Both the position numbers and the translations under genes were made by a program. Below, in pieces: positions 1 through 14,214 of a DNA stretch of 64,000 nt. The stretch lies in NCBI RefSeq assembly GCF_002078875.1, contig NC_034412.1, positions 33,559,376 through 33,623,375 on the forward strand, given 5' to 3'. The number at the start of each line of letters is the position of its first letter. Positions within the stretch are counted from its first letter, which is position 1. Source of the DNA: Numida meleagris (lineage: Eukaryota > Chordata > Aves > Galliformes > Numididae). The notes beneath the pieces are model-generated. The model did no database searches. It had not been told where the DNA came from and was given only the letters and a program-made list of their open reading frames with translations.

Positions 1-3000
1 TACTACGTTTTTATATTGAAAAAAAGCCACGTGGCATGCCCAAGTTATTTTGGTTTACACTGCACAACTGAAATTTAGCAACTGGAATATAAGTACCATA
101 CAGAGACAGGTCCCATTCTCTTTTTCTGGAAAAAAAGAATAAGAAAATCTCATCTTATCTGAGATAGCGATAGTTTCATGTATATCAATGAGCTTTAACA
201 ACAATATACTATCTCAAACAAGAAAGGATTCTCCACTCACAATAATAAATGATGCTTTGATAAATTAATAGAAAACAAAAACAAAAAAATTAAACACACC
301 AGTGAAGGTTATATTTGCCATACATAAAACAAGAAAGTAATCCAGTGCTACTAGGATATAAGGATATTGCACAGATGAAGAAGGAATCCAGGAGGCATTA
401 ATTCTCAACATATTGCCAACTGGTAGTCACAAAACTTAAATATCCTTTTCATGGACAGACATTTTTGGTTTAGGTCTTATTTTCATGCACTAAAGCATTA
501 AATTTGTCCTCCCTCATTTCTCAAGTCTATTTCTTTCATTGAACTTTTCCTGCATTAATGAAGTAACTGCTTCTCCCTGCACACCCTACTGGATTAGTAA
601 TGCAGAATGGTCTCATTTCCAAAGCACCAGTTGTTCTGTAAGAATTATTTGGTACAGAATACCTTAAAACATTCTTGACATGCACCTCACTTCACATTTT
701 TTTTTCTAGACACTGGGCAATTTTCATTTCCAAAGTAAAATTTGCTCTGGTCTCAGTATATTTGGGGGTTTTTTTCTGCTGATTATTAAAGAAATACTGA
801 TAGGCTCTTACTGTTTCCTGTGATTATTTCCCATTCAAGTTTATATTGTGCTGGAAAGGCTTTTACTATGCAAAACTTTAAAGCCACAACAGACCTTCAG
901 TTCCAACAAACACTACTATACCTTGAGTGTAGGTATGGGTAAAAAGACTCCACTCTTTAGTTTAAGCACGCAGATTGCACTTAGAAAAGTAGCATTCTGC
1001 AAACTACAATATTACCGAGAATTTATCAAATATAAGAGCCTTGACTTTCAATGCAAAGTGTGTAAATTCCACTAAGTCTAATCTCCTGTTGATCTTGTGA
1101 TATTCAGAAAACTAAATCATGAACTTTGTGCTGTCTCTGCAGGGCAAAAGATGGAAGTCTAATTTGTGCTTTCTAGTGAACACTTACAATGAAATTCAGA
1201 TTGATCACGAAACTTGGATTGTTTTGAATTCAGTACTATAACTTGCAGTTGCACAAGGAAAAAAACAGGAGCTAAGGTGGGTATACAGAACTGTATCAGC
1301 ATATATTATATTTAATTGATACTGCTGGAGTTATCCAGAGCTACTGTAAAGTAGTTAACCAGAAAGAGACAAAAGAGAAATCTTAAAGCATGTTCAGCTT
1401 ACTTTTTTCTCTCTGCCTTCATTCAGAGAGCCTTTTGAAACACTATCTTCAGGCCTTCACACCAAGTTCATCTTTTTGCTATTAAATATAGCTTAATCAA
1501 AAACATTTATAGCTTTAAAATCTAATATCATGATTCTTCAATCAGTTAATCCATTTGAAGTGAAGATTTTATTGCTTTTGATGTATTTGTCAACTGTATT
1601 TAAAACAAAGAACAGGGCACGGGTAGGAAAATTTATCACAAAGTTCCTCACTCACCAATAAACTGCTAAGAAAAAGCTGGTTTACAAGCTAAGAAGATCT
1701 CGATGCCAGCACACTATTTAGAGCTAATGGTTTTATAGGCCAAAGCCACTAGTAGGGCATCCTTATCCTGCAGTGTGAATAGGATTATCCCTGCAAACAT
1801 TCCCCTAACATGGAATTAAGCTGTCAAGTTTGCTCCACTGCTGCATGGACGCATACACAAAATGAACACAAGTTCAGGTCAAGTGTAATACTGCTCTGCT
1901 ATTACACATCACTCATAGGGCAAAAAAAAGAAAAAAAAACAGGAGGGGAAACATGTCAGAAGCTGAATTGCTACAGTTAAGCATGTTTCAGGACATTAGT
2001 GATATTGGTCTTAAACAAAATTACTGGATCATAATGGAAAGATGTTGACAACCATTTAAATGAAACTTTTTTTTATTAAAAAATATTTTGAACCTTAATA
2101 TCCTCAAGTATCCTTGACTTCAAATCCTTCTTAGTTTATTTCTGGAACTGCTTACTGTCACATAAACAAACTTCTTCCTATACTTAATAGTAATACTTTA
2201 ATAAAAAACTACAACTAGACGATCTTGAATATTCATGAATTCTCTATTCTGCTTCCATATATAATTTGTCTACTTTGTGATTATTTCTTCTCCCATCCCA
2301 ATATTTATATATATGCATGTTAGAATCATAAAGTGTTTTTTTTCCTCCCATCAGCACACCTACCTGTCTCTATCAATCTTTTCCTTTTAGGAAGGAAGAA
2401 AGGACTGTTAAGGCTAGGTTAAGCATACATAGAGAACTATATTGACACAGATGAAGACTCAATCACATATGTCTCTCAAATCACAAGCAGCACAGACTCA
2501 GCAAGCACAAGTCTTTAAAACATCCAGTGGAAAAGTACCAAAACAAGCCATCAGGAAACAGGACCAGAAGTGCTAAAATAAATAAATGATCATGTAATAC
2601 ATAATTAAATAAAGTCAAAAACTTGCTTTGTCCATGCCTCAAGGACATAATTCCTTAAAGCCTGTGTAAACACATTTATGGAAAAGAAAGCAGCTGAGGT
2701 TATTGAAAACACAAAAATCTCAGTCATGACTGACGTGAACAGCAAGCAGCTGGAGATCAGAGGAGTACTTTGGAGAAAGCATCATACATTCTTTGCCCTT
2801 TTCTTGGTCTCCAGGAAATTTGAAAAATACTAAGCAGACTAACCTAAATTATTTTGATGTTCCTTTTGATGTGAGAAACCAGCGTTAACTGCTTTATATA
2901 TCAAAGAAAGTGCCTTCTGTGTTAAGTCTCAGGATTTTTGTGGAGGTACTTTTATATCCAATAACTAGTCTCCATTTGGAATACTTACAAAGATGTAACT

Positions 3001-6000
3001 AAAAAAGGATTTAAAAAAAAAAATCAAATACTCTAAGTGAATGCAAAAAAAATCATAATAAAATCACATAAAAATGAAAAAACTAGTTTTGTTATAACAA
3101 AACTTGTACAGAGTTTAGAACATGAGCTTTTATACACTGGGCGTATTTGAGCAAGGAATATCATCAAAATAAACATATCTTAGAACAGACTCTCAGTAAC
3201 ATAACTAAATATTTACAACTATATATCAAAAACAAGAAATGTATCTCTATTCTCTAATCGGAATTACATGCTTTACGAGGTAGCAATATCATTGGCTCTA
3301 GCCAAGTTTCTCATGATAATGCAAGGAAAGAAAGTTATAAACAAAGCACAAAAGACATCTTGATATATATATATATATATCATTCCAAATTTAGGCACAC
3401 ATACTGCCAAGTTTAATTTTTATTTTTTATGCTCAAATGGCAATGTTTTCCAAAGGTGATATACAGCTGATATACCTGCAGATATACAACTGGCACTTTG
3501 CTCAGCAAGCAGAATTTCCTGTTGTTCATCACCAAAACATTTGCTGCTACGGAAGTTAAAGTTTGCTGCAATGTCTAATTCTAAAATAATAGAACACTGC
3601 AATAGTTATTCTAAATTTGAAATGCTTTAAATTGTGAAGATTAAATTTTGCTTTTATTTTTTAAAAAATAGCAGTTTCTTCATATATGCTGATCCTCAAA
3701 TCTGAAATGATGAAGCATGAGAACGTTTTGTTTACTGTTAAAATCATGCTCTCTACAAATGCTTCAATTACTATTCCCAAAACTTCTCCATAGTAATTGC
3801 TACCCCACTCATGTTTCGCTTCTTTTCTATTTCTCCTGAAATTCTTGTATATTTTACTTCCTCAGGCTTCTTTGAAAAGTAACAGCTACTTCCAGTACCA
3901 TTCAGTTTCTCTTGGTAGATACCATATTCAAAGAAAGGACACTGGCATTTCTTCTGAGATGGTTTAGCAATAACATTTAATTTTTTTTTCATCTCATATT
4001 ATAGAATTCATGTTGATAGAGCTTTTCCTATAATACCATGCAACTGGGAAATTTCCCAAACAAGAATTAAAAAAAATGTCACCACAAAGTTAAAAGTCAT
4101 AGAAGCCATGAGAGATATGGTACACCTTCAGAGTCACCATTTATTTTAAGAATTTCATAAATTACCTACAAAAGTTAGTCCCTGCAAATGTTTAGAAAGT
4201 TATGTAACAATGAGAGCAGTACTGTTTTTTTTCCCCATCAACAGAGTTCTTATCCACCACATGACAAAAAGCTGTGATATTACAGCAAAGAGTTATGGCT
4301 TTAAATACATTTTCATGGCAAATAGTGTTGTCAAATGACTTGCCATTTTTTTCCCTGCTCTCAAATGTCTTATATAGTAATAATAATGAAATTGAATTTT
4401 TATTATGCTAATAACATTGTTTCTCCTTTACAGCGTACTAATGCATTCTAGAACATTTTCTCTCTTCAAAAGAGAAATTAAGCCCACTGATTTTACATAT
4501 TCATATTACTTGCAAGCATTAATGGATATTATTATAATAACAGTTTGGAAGTTATATTTCATCTTTCTGTATTTTGCAGGTAACATTATAGCAAAGCTTG
4601 TGACTAATGACAAGGTGCAAGGAGACTTAAATCAAATTATAATCATACTGTACTAAACTAGTCAAACTACTTTCAGAGATGGAAAAACATGAGGAATAAA
4701 TTTTATATGTATTCATATCAGTCTGAGAGTTTGTCTTCACTTTCAACACACTAGTCAGATTTCCAGTAATAAATTACAATCAATTACAATTTATGTTGTA
4801 ATCAATTATTTCTACAAAAGTAAGATTATGAGAATGCATATTACAATCTAACATTGAAAGGCATAGAAATCAAGATTGTTTTTTTTTAATTTATCATTTG
4901 TTTACTTTCATCATTCAATGTATGCAAGCAAAAAAAAGAAACAGACGAATCATTTATATTCATTTAAAATATTTACAGTGGGTAACAATACATTGGGTCA
5001 AATCTCAGCACAGAAATCCATGTCATTTTGGATGTTGGTAGAAGGAATCGACACCTTTTTTTGATAAAAATTGCCTTGAAGAGCAGTTGAATTTTTCAGA
5101 AGACAAATGGTTTTAATGATACAGATCTCAGAAAAGACAAAAATATTCATACAATGTCAGTTTAGAGTTATACGAGAGTTCCTGACTGCTTCAGGAATGT
5201 TATGGTCCATCTACTACAACAACTACTGCAAAAAAAAATCAAGCTGCATCAGATGCCATGTTTTGACAGAAGTTACTGTCAAAAGCACATTCATTCTTCT
5301 CAAAGTACAACAGATACAAGAGCATACTAGTACAGAAGTTACTTCATAGCACTTGGATATGAAATTTGTGGTGCTGCCTACAAATACAATAGATCTGGAT
5401 GCTTTTATATCTATTTTCTCCTGATAGGTGACATACAAAATAGTAAAATCAATTTCCAATGTTATGGTTCATCTGTAAGCTTGAAACTATCAGAGATCTC
5501 TATCTCAAAGACCCCCTAAACATAGTTATGATAACCTAGCAGCTTCTAATAGGGGAAAAAAAAAAATCACATCTTGTTCTCTGATGTAAATTAAGATATT
5601 CACCAAATCACTCCTAATTCTAACATCATTTCAAAGACTTGTAAGCTTGATCAATTCCTAAACTGTGGCACCTTTAACTTTCCTAGTCTTTCCCTCAAAC
5701 AGAGAAGCCCTGTTCATTGAACTAATTTCTAATTCATTGTCTTGCTAAAACCAGGTAGTCTTTCCATAGAGTTCTGCGTAATCAAGAGCTGAATATTTGT
5801 CTGGTTTTGTTTGCTTTATTAAAGAATTATTCCATCACACACACATTTAAGAGAGCTATATTCTATACACAGATGGTAATTTACAGAAGACATGATTTCA
5901 TTTTGATCCAATCTGTTAAAGGATTATCTTTGTGAGAGGAAAAAAAAATGCACATGGCACCTAGAAATAATATTCATTAAGAGATCTGCAGTATAAGACT

Positions 6001-8060
6001 TCAGTTTAAATTAAATTTCTCACCATGAAAGAGATTTAAAATAGCATTAAAAAAATCCATTTTTTCAACTGCCAGTGATTCAGAAAATTCAATAACATGG
6101 TGTTTGATAATTGATGAATTTTTTTATTTGAATGGAATATAGACTCAAATAATTGAGGCATTCATAAAACAAAAGCCTCTTAAAAAGATGTCTCAGTGGC
6201 CTTTCATTATAACTGTTCAGAGCAAAAAGTTCAAGTGGATAGGATCAATAATAAGCTTAAAATATTACCTAAGTTCTCTGAAGAAATAAACTTATGCTCT
6301 CTAAAAAGCTCACCACTAGTTATATGCACATACATACACAGTCACATTATTTCACGGAGACATGAATGATAACAAGAAAAACAATAGTCAAGAGGAAATA
6401 AAACAAAGACATTAAATAAAGAAAAATGCAAAAAAAAAAACAACTACATACAAGCGTACTGTTAAGAAAAGAAAAACTAAGAAGGAATAGTAAGAAAAAA
6501 AAAAGGAAAACTAGTATATAAAGAGTACACAAAACATGAAGATTTTTGTAGCTTTTCAGAATAATTTTTACATACAAAGTCATCATTAGTTTTCCATTCC
6601 GCAGGATTTAAAACAAGATTTTTACCAGGTAATTAAGTCAAATACTTTAGATACAATCCAGTCTCACCACAGTATTGCACGTGTACACACTGATCACTTT
6701 CAACAATGAGGTTGCCTCCAAGTTCCCATAACTGTGACTGAGATGCTAATTGGCAAGTTCAATTTGTTTCATTTTCATTGTTAACTTGGCCCCTTTGGCA
6801 TACTTTGGCATCAAGTCCACACTGACAGGAAAAAATTGTGATGTTCTAACCCAAAGCCCTATACATTCTTTTGCTTATTTGAGGGTTTTATAATACTTAA
6901 GTGGTTATGCATTTAATTTCTCGTATGTATGGTATTATAATGTACTAAAACTGTACTCAGTATACTCAAGTGTGTGACTGTCATCAGATAATGTAATTTC
7001 TTAGAATCTAGTTCATGCCCAAATTATTTTACAGAACTTGAAGTACATAAAAACCTCTTATTAAAATAATTGGCAGCTTCTAAAACCCAAGATTATATTG
7101 AATAATTTATGTGATACTCTTAATTATGACATTCTTATGCAAAAATTTTTTCAGCTATAGGCTTTCAAGATGTCAAGACAAGCATTTAAAATTTAACATA
7201 GAAAATAATTTATCTCAAAATATTTAACTACCTTCTTTGCCTTCAAGGAAGGATTTTCTCAAAGACTTCAGAAGATCATAAACATTCTGAATGGATTATA
7301 ATTTACATGATTTCTTTACTGAAATTGTTTTGCCTTCATCTCTTCAGAAACAATAAAAATTAGCATTTCAGGTTTCCCCTAAATTGCCAACATGATTTAC
7401 AAGGAAGAAAGCTCGCAATAAACAGCTCCGTAGATCAGCATCAATACCTCCAATAGAGACTAAACCCTACAGACACTTCAAGTTGCAGAGACGCAGGAAT
7501 CCATCTGTGTTTCAGCATCAGTGAAGACAGTGCATAGTTTAATGCTTATAAGTAATTTTCAGAAACTTTAGAAAGCCCAGTTCAGTCTTATACTCCATAA
7601 GTAACCATGGCAAGGTCTATAAAAAGTAAACTATAATATTAAACTGAAGAGACTTTTTTTTCAGACCTTGCTTTCTGTATGACAACAGTAGCATATTCTT
7701 GTAGAATCGATTAAGCTATTTTCCTTTGCAACTGCTGTATAAATTCAGTTCATCTTTACCTTTAGCACGGAGTAAGCATTGATCATTCCTAGCATATGAT
7801 GAAACCTTTGACTCAGCATAAGAAATGGGATCTACAGAGCAGCCTGAAGCCTCCAAACTGAGGGTCAAGGCAGGGAAAGAAAACTGGAAGCAAAGTCCTG
7901 CCTAAATGACTTGATAAAAAAACACAGGCTTGCAAAAAAAGAGAAACAAAAATTAAAAAATACACAAGGACCAAGACTCCACTGCAGATAGACAAGAGAT
8001 CTGATCAGTCTCTCTGAGCTGTAGTTTTCTGCATTAGCAGTAAGTAAACTTGGCACGCCC
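1..8060. other. AT-rich non-coding stretch, nothing recognised
   Basis: No coding exon, RNA gene or transposon could be supported here. Reading frames are all under about 85 codons, lie on both strands and have the length expected by chance in AT-rich DNA. The only local structures are short homopolymers and a small TA microsatellite near 3.36 kb. It could be intron or intergenic DNA. Confidence 0.55.
3362..3381. repeat. (TA)n microsatellite
   Basis: About nine uninterrupted TA/AT dinucleotides, bounded by TG on the left and CA on the right, which makes the tract self-complementary. An ordinary short microsatellite. Confidence 0.8.
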
Positions 8061-8068
8061 TGTAGCTG

Positions 8069-8335
8069 TTGCTGCTGAAGGCACACAGCATGATCAGTGA
8101 CAAGATGTCGGTCATGTTGTACTTTAGAATCTTGCAGCTTTATGAGGAACTGTTTGCCCTTCCTGATACACCATGGGAACAAAGGTATTTCCTTATTCTG
8201 CTGGGCTGGCTGGTGAGAAGCTGTGACATTCAGCTGGCATTTGAGAGAGACGTAAGTACAGTGAATAGAAGTGTCAGCAGGACAGAACTCCACATCACTT
8301 CGAGCCTGGAGGTGAGCTACTAGAATGATAAGCAA
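8069..8335. other. Exon-like antisense ORF pair, product not recognised
   Basis: A plus-strand frame of 84 codons (8069-8323) overlaps a minus-strand frame that runs 156 codons (8335-7865). Local base composition is more balanced than in the surrounding DNA. On the plus strand a consensus-like splice donor GTAAGT sits at 8252-8257, directly after a stretch of plausible amino-acid composition, with possible AG acceptors upstream near 8139. On the minus strand a pyrimidine-rich run ending in TAG (near 8320) could act as an acceptor. I do not recognise either product. Overlapping open frames on both strands are common by chance where stops are rarer, so this is a weak exon candidate. Confidence 0.15.
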
Positions 8336-8573
8336 AGCAAGAAAGAATAGCCTCAGACAGTTGGATAAACTGACTCCTGAAAACTCCAGGGGAAAAAATA
8401 CTGTTTGCTCATCCCTGATAAAGTCTTCTGCATTCTGGAGAGCTAGCTATACAGGTTTCAGACACAGTTTAATAATAATAATAGTCAGCAGAACAAATAA
8501 AATAACTTATTTTATTAAGATTGGGGCTCCCAAGGATGTCACTGCTCCACACTTGACTTCTGCACGCTCATAG

Positions 8574-11500
8574 TTTACCTTATAGGTATGTCTCTCTGTC
8601 TCCAGTGAATCCTTGCTGTGTAGATCAATTAGAAACAGAGCCTGCCAATGTTGTTCAAATTGAATACTCTAGTCAAAATATACATAAACTTAATTAACTG
8701 ACAGTTGTCTAAGGCAGAAATAGTTACCTGAAATACCTATGCAGCAATTTTGTTTTTCAAATTTTCAAAATTCACAACCTAAACTACTTGCAGAATTTTT
8801 TTTCTTTAATACCACTTTGAATGCTTGAGCACTCTCCTCTCACTCGTTTGTTTCAGTTTTTCAAGATGACCAGCATATTCAGGCAATACACTCTTAGGAA
8901 TTGGAAGCACCCTATGTAATACATCTCCTTAAAGGGCTTTCCTAATTCATTTTATCCTATTATGTTAATGCAAGCATATTGATCCCATTTCATCTTGCTT
9001 TTCTTCCCATGTCCTTTGAATAAACAACTGTTTGAAAAAGGACTGATGTTTCACCTCTCCTTTGTGCTACTCGAGCTTTATTGAACATGAACCTAAGTTC
9101 ATAATCAACCCAAACCAAAGCTTTCTTTCATTTTTACAAAGAAATGAAAGCATTCAAGAGCCAATATTGAATTACCTTCTACTAAAACTACATCACAAGC
9201 TCTAGTGACTTCATCTCCTTCTTCTGTAATATAAACTTTTTACAATAACAGCTTTCCTCCATTTCAACAGTGTCAGTGTGCCATTAGCAACTCCCTTTCC
9301 TATATTTTTTATTTTATAGGTATGTGCAAATTATAACATTGTTGATTTTCTACTCTGTTCTATTTTTCAGCTGTAGTACATAAAAAAAAAGTACTTGGGA
9401 ACACTGTATTTTTCTGTAGCTCCACTAATGTACACAATATACTTCCTCCTGCACATGATGACACGTTCAAAGCTTATTCATTGACTATTGTTGTACAGTT
9501 GTTCTAATAGCATACTTAGTCCATAAATATCCAACACAGAAATGCACTGGAAACAGGAATTTTACTGCCCTAGTACTTACAGATGGAATGCTTATTGTCT
9601 TTACAGATTTAAGTTTTCTATTTAGTACACTGTTCATAAACAATCAATTTTGAATTTCAAAAACTGAAATTGTTTTCAATGAGCAATAGTTATTTCTTTC
9701 AAGGAAAAAAATTCAGTTTTTTCCAATTAATTTTTGAGTCACTGATATTTCTTAATTTCTAGAAGTATTTTTACCGACTTCTTATAAAAACAAGTGTATC
9801 ATATGATTCAAAATTTACTGTATGATATTGTAACAATTAAGTGAGGGAAAATATTTGCAAGCATTTATTAGGCATTCTAATAATTTGATGGAAAACATTT
9901 CACAGCTGTTTCTAGATTTCATTAAGAGTTTAAAGAATAGGAATTTAAGAAATATTTTCCTAACACAATATCAAGGCTAAAATAGTAATTACAAAAAAAA
10001 TAAAAGTACCAGAGGCCCACTGTTGATAGTCTTGCTAAAATGCTACATATACATGGACTTTTGAGGTCCGAACAAATTTTCTTTCTAATTGTTCATTTTT
10101 ATGACTTTCAGGTTTTATTCATCAATAACAATAAAAAAGAAAGAAAGCCCCACAATATTAAACAACCCAAACATGAATTTAGATAATAAGAAATAAACAC
10201 TGAGAATGTTATTACTTGTAACAACAGATATGAAAAATTCTGAAAGTTTCTTCTTTATGTACTTATCTTCACCATCACATTCATAAAGTCATAAAATCAA
10301 ACACTTAATGAAATTCTTTAACAATTTTTGTTGGTCAGTTAGTTCAAACTTGCAAGCCACTACAACTGCTTCAGAAGCAGCGTTACTTCTACTACCAGAG
10401 TACTAAAGCCACAGATATTTCTTTGTGTTGGCCTAGAAAATGACTTCATAAAATCATGATTTTGTTTTTTAAGTTATCAGGAGGGAGGTTAAATTGAGAC
10501 TAGAAGTATGGCTTTCAATTTGTATTGTCAAGAAAGAGCTATAAATTTGAGCTTCAATAAAGCTTTTTGTAATATGCTAAACTACAAATTATGCAAACCT
10601 AAGTATTACTATGGTTTATAGACTTCTCAGTGTCAGGAAAAGGAAAATTGAATTTTTCAACCATTTATCTCTGAGGAAGAAGTTTATCATATTTTTTTTC
10701 CTTTCTAAACTCATATTAAATGGAAGAAAGCAGAACATTACCCTTGGTCCAATCAGTACCAAGTATCCATCAGGATACTTTTGTTTAATCCTAGCACAGA
10801 CTGCTAAGAATAAGTCAGTAATCTGGTCCAAATATCATGGACATATACAAGAATGATAAAAATCAGAGCTCATATTTCTGGATAACATTTGTATCTTCTC
10901 AGTGCTGCTTGTGTTTATTAATAGCACACTAGCAAAATTACTTCGTCATTCCTGTACCACTTTCACAGACAGTTTGCTTACAGACTACAGTGGTAGTCCC
11001 ACTTGCACCACAGACTTCCTGCATTAACTTAATGAAGTTAACTCTCTCTATACTGCATTAGGGAAAGCAGTTGTTCCAGGAAAAAAAAAAAATAAACACA
11101 AAACAAAATAAAAAAACCCCAACACCCATGACATTTCACATCTTTCTTCTCCTAAAATTAAAAACTAGAGGTCTTCTGGGCAACAGGACACACTGACCTC
11201 AACTATAAGGAAGGAAGGTGCCAGCACAGTGGGTACTGATCCCCTTGTGTGGAAGCGTTTCTGTACAAAAATAAACAACAAAGAAACCCAACAGAATGGA
11301 GATGACTTGATATACCAACAGCATGCAACTATTGGAGATTTCATTCATGTGAGAAATGTGCCACTGATTGCTAGAATGCCTTGATGTAGCCTGTTCTTGA
11401 AATGAACTAATACACAAAAAGATTGTCAAAGGCATTTAATTCCTATTTCACACAAAATTTGTCTTTCATGCTCCATGAACACATAACAGAATTCTATCAG

Positions 11501-12728
11501 GCTTAAAAACATCTCTTTGGAGAGTCCTCAAGATACACGAGAATATCAGAGTGCTGGGTGGCAAATTAAATGCTCCATATAAGCTGTTCATATTTCTCAC
11601 CTACCTCTTTCCCCCCATAATTCACTGCATAAGGTTCTTGTAATGAGTAAAGCAGCATTATCACATGTAGAACCGTGGGCCAGCAATAACCCAGATAGCA
11701 CTATGAAGTCTGTTGTGCTCTCTCCATCTAGAAAAAAAATTAGCTGCACGGCAGCAAAAATGTAATGACTCTGTCTCAGAGAAGCATACAGCATCACTTG
11801 AGGAATCCACTGGAAAAGAGATGACAAAGCACTAATCTATTTGAAAAAAATGTTCATGGAAATTTAAATATTTAATTGATACCTATCGACTTATATACAT
11901 CATGTATTTTCCCTGCTCCCATTTCCCATTCTAAAATTGACAGATATTAGCAATTTTACATAAAAAATTTAGTCTCTCAAAATCACTAGTAATAAAACAA
12001 CTACAATTACCCTATTTAGTAAGTTTCTACATCACCTGCTTCCTACTTTTACAATGTATTATATCTTCTTTACATATGTCATCCACAAAAACCAGATTTC
12101 AATAGAGTTAATCTAAATCTTTGAATTTTGGATAGTAAGCAGCAGACAAGACAAAATCAGTAAGCAATGGGAACTTGGAACATTCTTGGAAAAGAAGATG
12201 TAGTAATGGGAGGTAATCTAGGCTAGCTCTGCTTTACCCTCTCAGCTGTATGGGGGGGAATTTATCATTTAGTGTGAAGTCTGAGACTCCAGTTGTATTG
12301 AACTTCAGGTGCAAGTAAACAGTAAAACAGGGAGAAGAGGAGAAAACAGACTAAAACAGTCAGAAAAATCTGAAGAATCTAGAGCATGCTCCAAAAACTG
12401 TTGGAGCATTGTAGTGCAATGGATCAATTAATTGTTTAAGAGAATAAAGACTCCAGGGATAAAAAGTGGTTTTATATTTTGAAGAGGTCTTAGATGTGCA
12501 TGCCCTCATGGTCGTTACTATATTCACAAGTTAGAAGCTAAGTACAAGTTCAGCTTTAGTCATATAGGTAGGTGAAATCAGCTAATGTAACCACATGGTA
12601 TGGAAGATAGCAACTACGGAATGATCAGTTACTTAATTTACTATTTGTCAAGAGTAATGTGTACATGCATATGGAATCTCACATGTATTAACACCTAGTT
12701 TAAGTGTAAAGACTTACGAAATATTATA
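8574..12728. other. AT-rich non-coding stretch, nothing recognised
   Basis: No exon, RNA gene or mobile element could be supported. Frames on both strands stay below about 85 codons and resemble no family I know. Only short A/T homopolymers occur. Confidence 0.55.
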
Positions 12729-13283
12729 ATGTTAGATAGCAATAATATCAGAAAAAAATCCTTGCAAATTGGGCTGTCAAGAGACTTTTGTTTCAAGACA
12801 TTAGTAGCTCAGTCTTCTACTGAACTGACATTATTCATTCTTGAGCATAATGCTGCATTATGTCTTCCCTCTGGCTCTGCAGATTTAGGAAGTCAGTTCT
12901 TTGCTGTGAGATGCAATGATGAAATACTAGTAGCCCTGGGATTCTGCCATGGAAACAGAAGCCAGAGATTGAAGCTTCTTCTTGACAGAAACCCAGTGCC
13001 TTGGAGTTCACTGTCATTACCATCTTTAAAAACACAGATATTTCCACCATCTTTGCCATGGCGCATAACAGCATTCATGTGGCTGCACCTCCAGACCAAA
13101 ACTCAAGGCACACTGAAAGACATGTCCTTCCCCACCCATGCCTGTACTTCTTCCTTTCTCACCGTCCTGGAAAGAACAACTTCACAACTGAGTCTGGAAA
13201 AACATTATTACTTTAGGCCAAAGAAAGCAAGGAAAAGGATAATTCACGTTAACATTCCTTATCAATCAAGGCAACTGCTTTGA
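12729..13283 (+). other. 184-codon open frame, unrecognised, possibly not coding
   Basis: This is the longest ATG-to-stop frame in the window. The translation is mixed and soluble-looking, with no signal peptide, membrane segment or repeat, and no motif I can assign to a family. Two shorter frames (about 70-80 codons) lie antisense within it, which suggests a local shortage of stop codons and lowers the weight of the length. It sits 0.3 kb upstream of a possible terminal exon and 0.9 kb upstream of a CpG cluster, so it may be part of a transcription unit. Without homology the alternative, a chance frame in a less AT-rich patch, is more likely. Confidence 0.15.
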
Positions 13284-13568
13284 ATTGTTCGTCTCTCATT
13301 CTTCGCTATGGGGTTTACCTCATATCATCATGAGTGTTGATTTTATCAAGCTGATGTTGATTTGCTTCTTCTAAACCACATTTCTTTATTTTTCCCTTCT
13401 ATCAGCTTCACAAATACTGTCACCTTATTATGACTTCTTCTCAGTTAAAAAGTTTTTACTCATAAGACTTCCACATAAGAAAATATCAGGCTTACTATCA
13501 TGTTTACTGTCAGGTTTTTGAGGTCTAAGCAAACAGAGCAGCAAAACAATTTTTTTTCTCTCCTGCAG

Positions 13569-13712
13569 GTTGGTCCAGTGGGAATGCCATCTACTTCTCA
13601 AAGTGTGCTGTCAGGACTAGCTCTAGGTACAACCGCTGTCACTGATGAGTCAGATGACAGCAATCAAACCAGAAAACAGCCTCTCAACCTTCAACATCTG
13701 GGGGCTGAGTGA
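13569..13712 (+). other. Candidate terminal exon behind a strong splice acceptor
   Basis: A pyrimidine run of about 15 bases followed by GCAG (ending at 13568) is a near-ideal 3' splice acceptor. The next 141 bases are open in one frame and end with TGA at 13710-13712. The encoded 47 residues are rich in Ser, Thr, Gly and Asp/Glu, including a short acidic S/D run, with a composition like a disordered C-terminal tail. I do not recognise the protein, and no partner exon with a matching donor could be established upstream. It may instead be a non-coding RNA exon or chance. Confidence 0.2.
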
Positions 13713-14214
13713 AAAGCTCAACCTTCTTCAGCACGTAGGGGCATCACATTAGTTTTTCCACATTTGGAGCAGCACAGGCATGTCCCAAGCCAGATCCCCC
13801 ATGCCAGCCCTGCGAGGCTTCACACTGCCCTTGGAGCATCTCATGCAGATGTCCCCAGGCTGGAGGCAGCACCATGCAGAGTGCTGTGTTCTTATATAAA
13901 ATTTATTGTTCTTCCTCACTCACACAAAAGGGTAACACCTCTGCAGAGCCTAAATGCAAACAAGTTCCTCCGAGATTACTTCTGCTGTTGAACTCTGGCT
14001 TCTAGCTTTCTAAGTCTGCTTTATGTGTATGCTGCATTTGTTGTTTAGCACTGCATCAAGAGCAAAATCCCTGCAGATTGATTCATGGTTTACACGGCAA
14101 CAAAAACTATTGAAAAAAAGAATGAAAACACTTCTAAAAGAAAATGCTCTCAACTTAAACCTATCTTTTACATCATGCTTAACTCCAAAACACACAGCAG
14201 AGGCACAGCTCCCA

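Noticed and set aside
3420..3992. Two protein-like minus-strand frames (60 and 73 codons)
   Set aside because: Plausible composition, but bounded by stops, no clear splice sites and no family resemblance.
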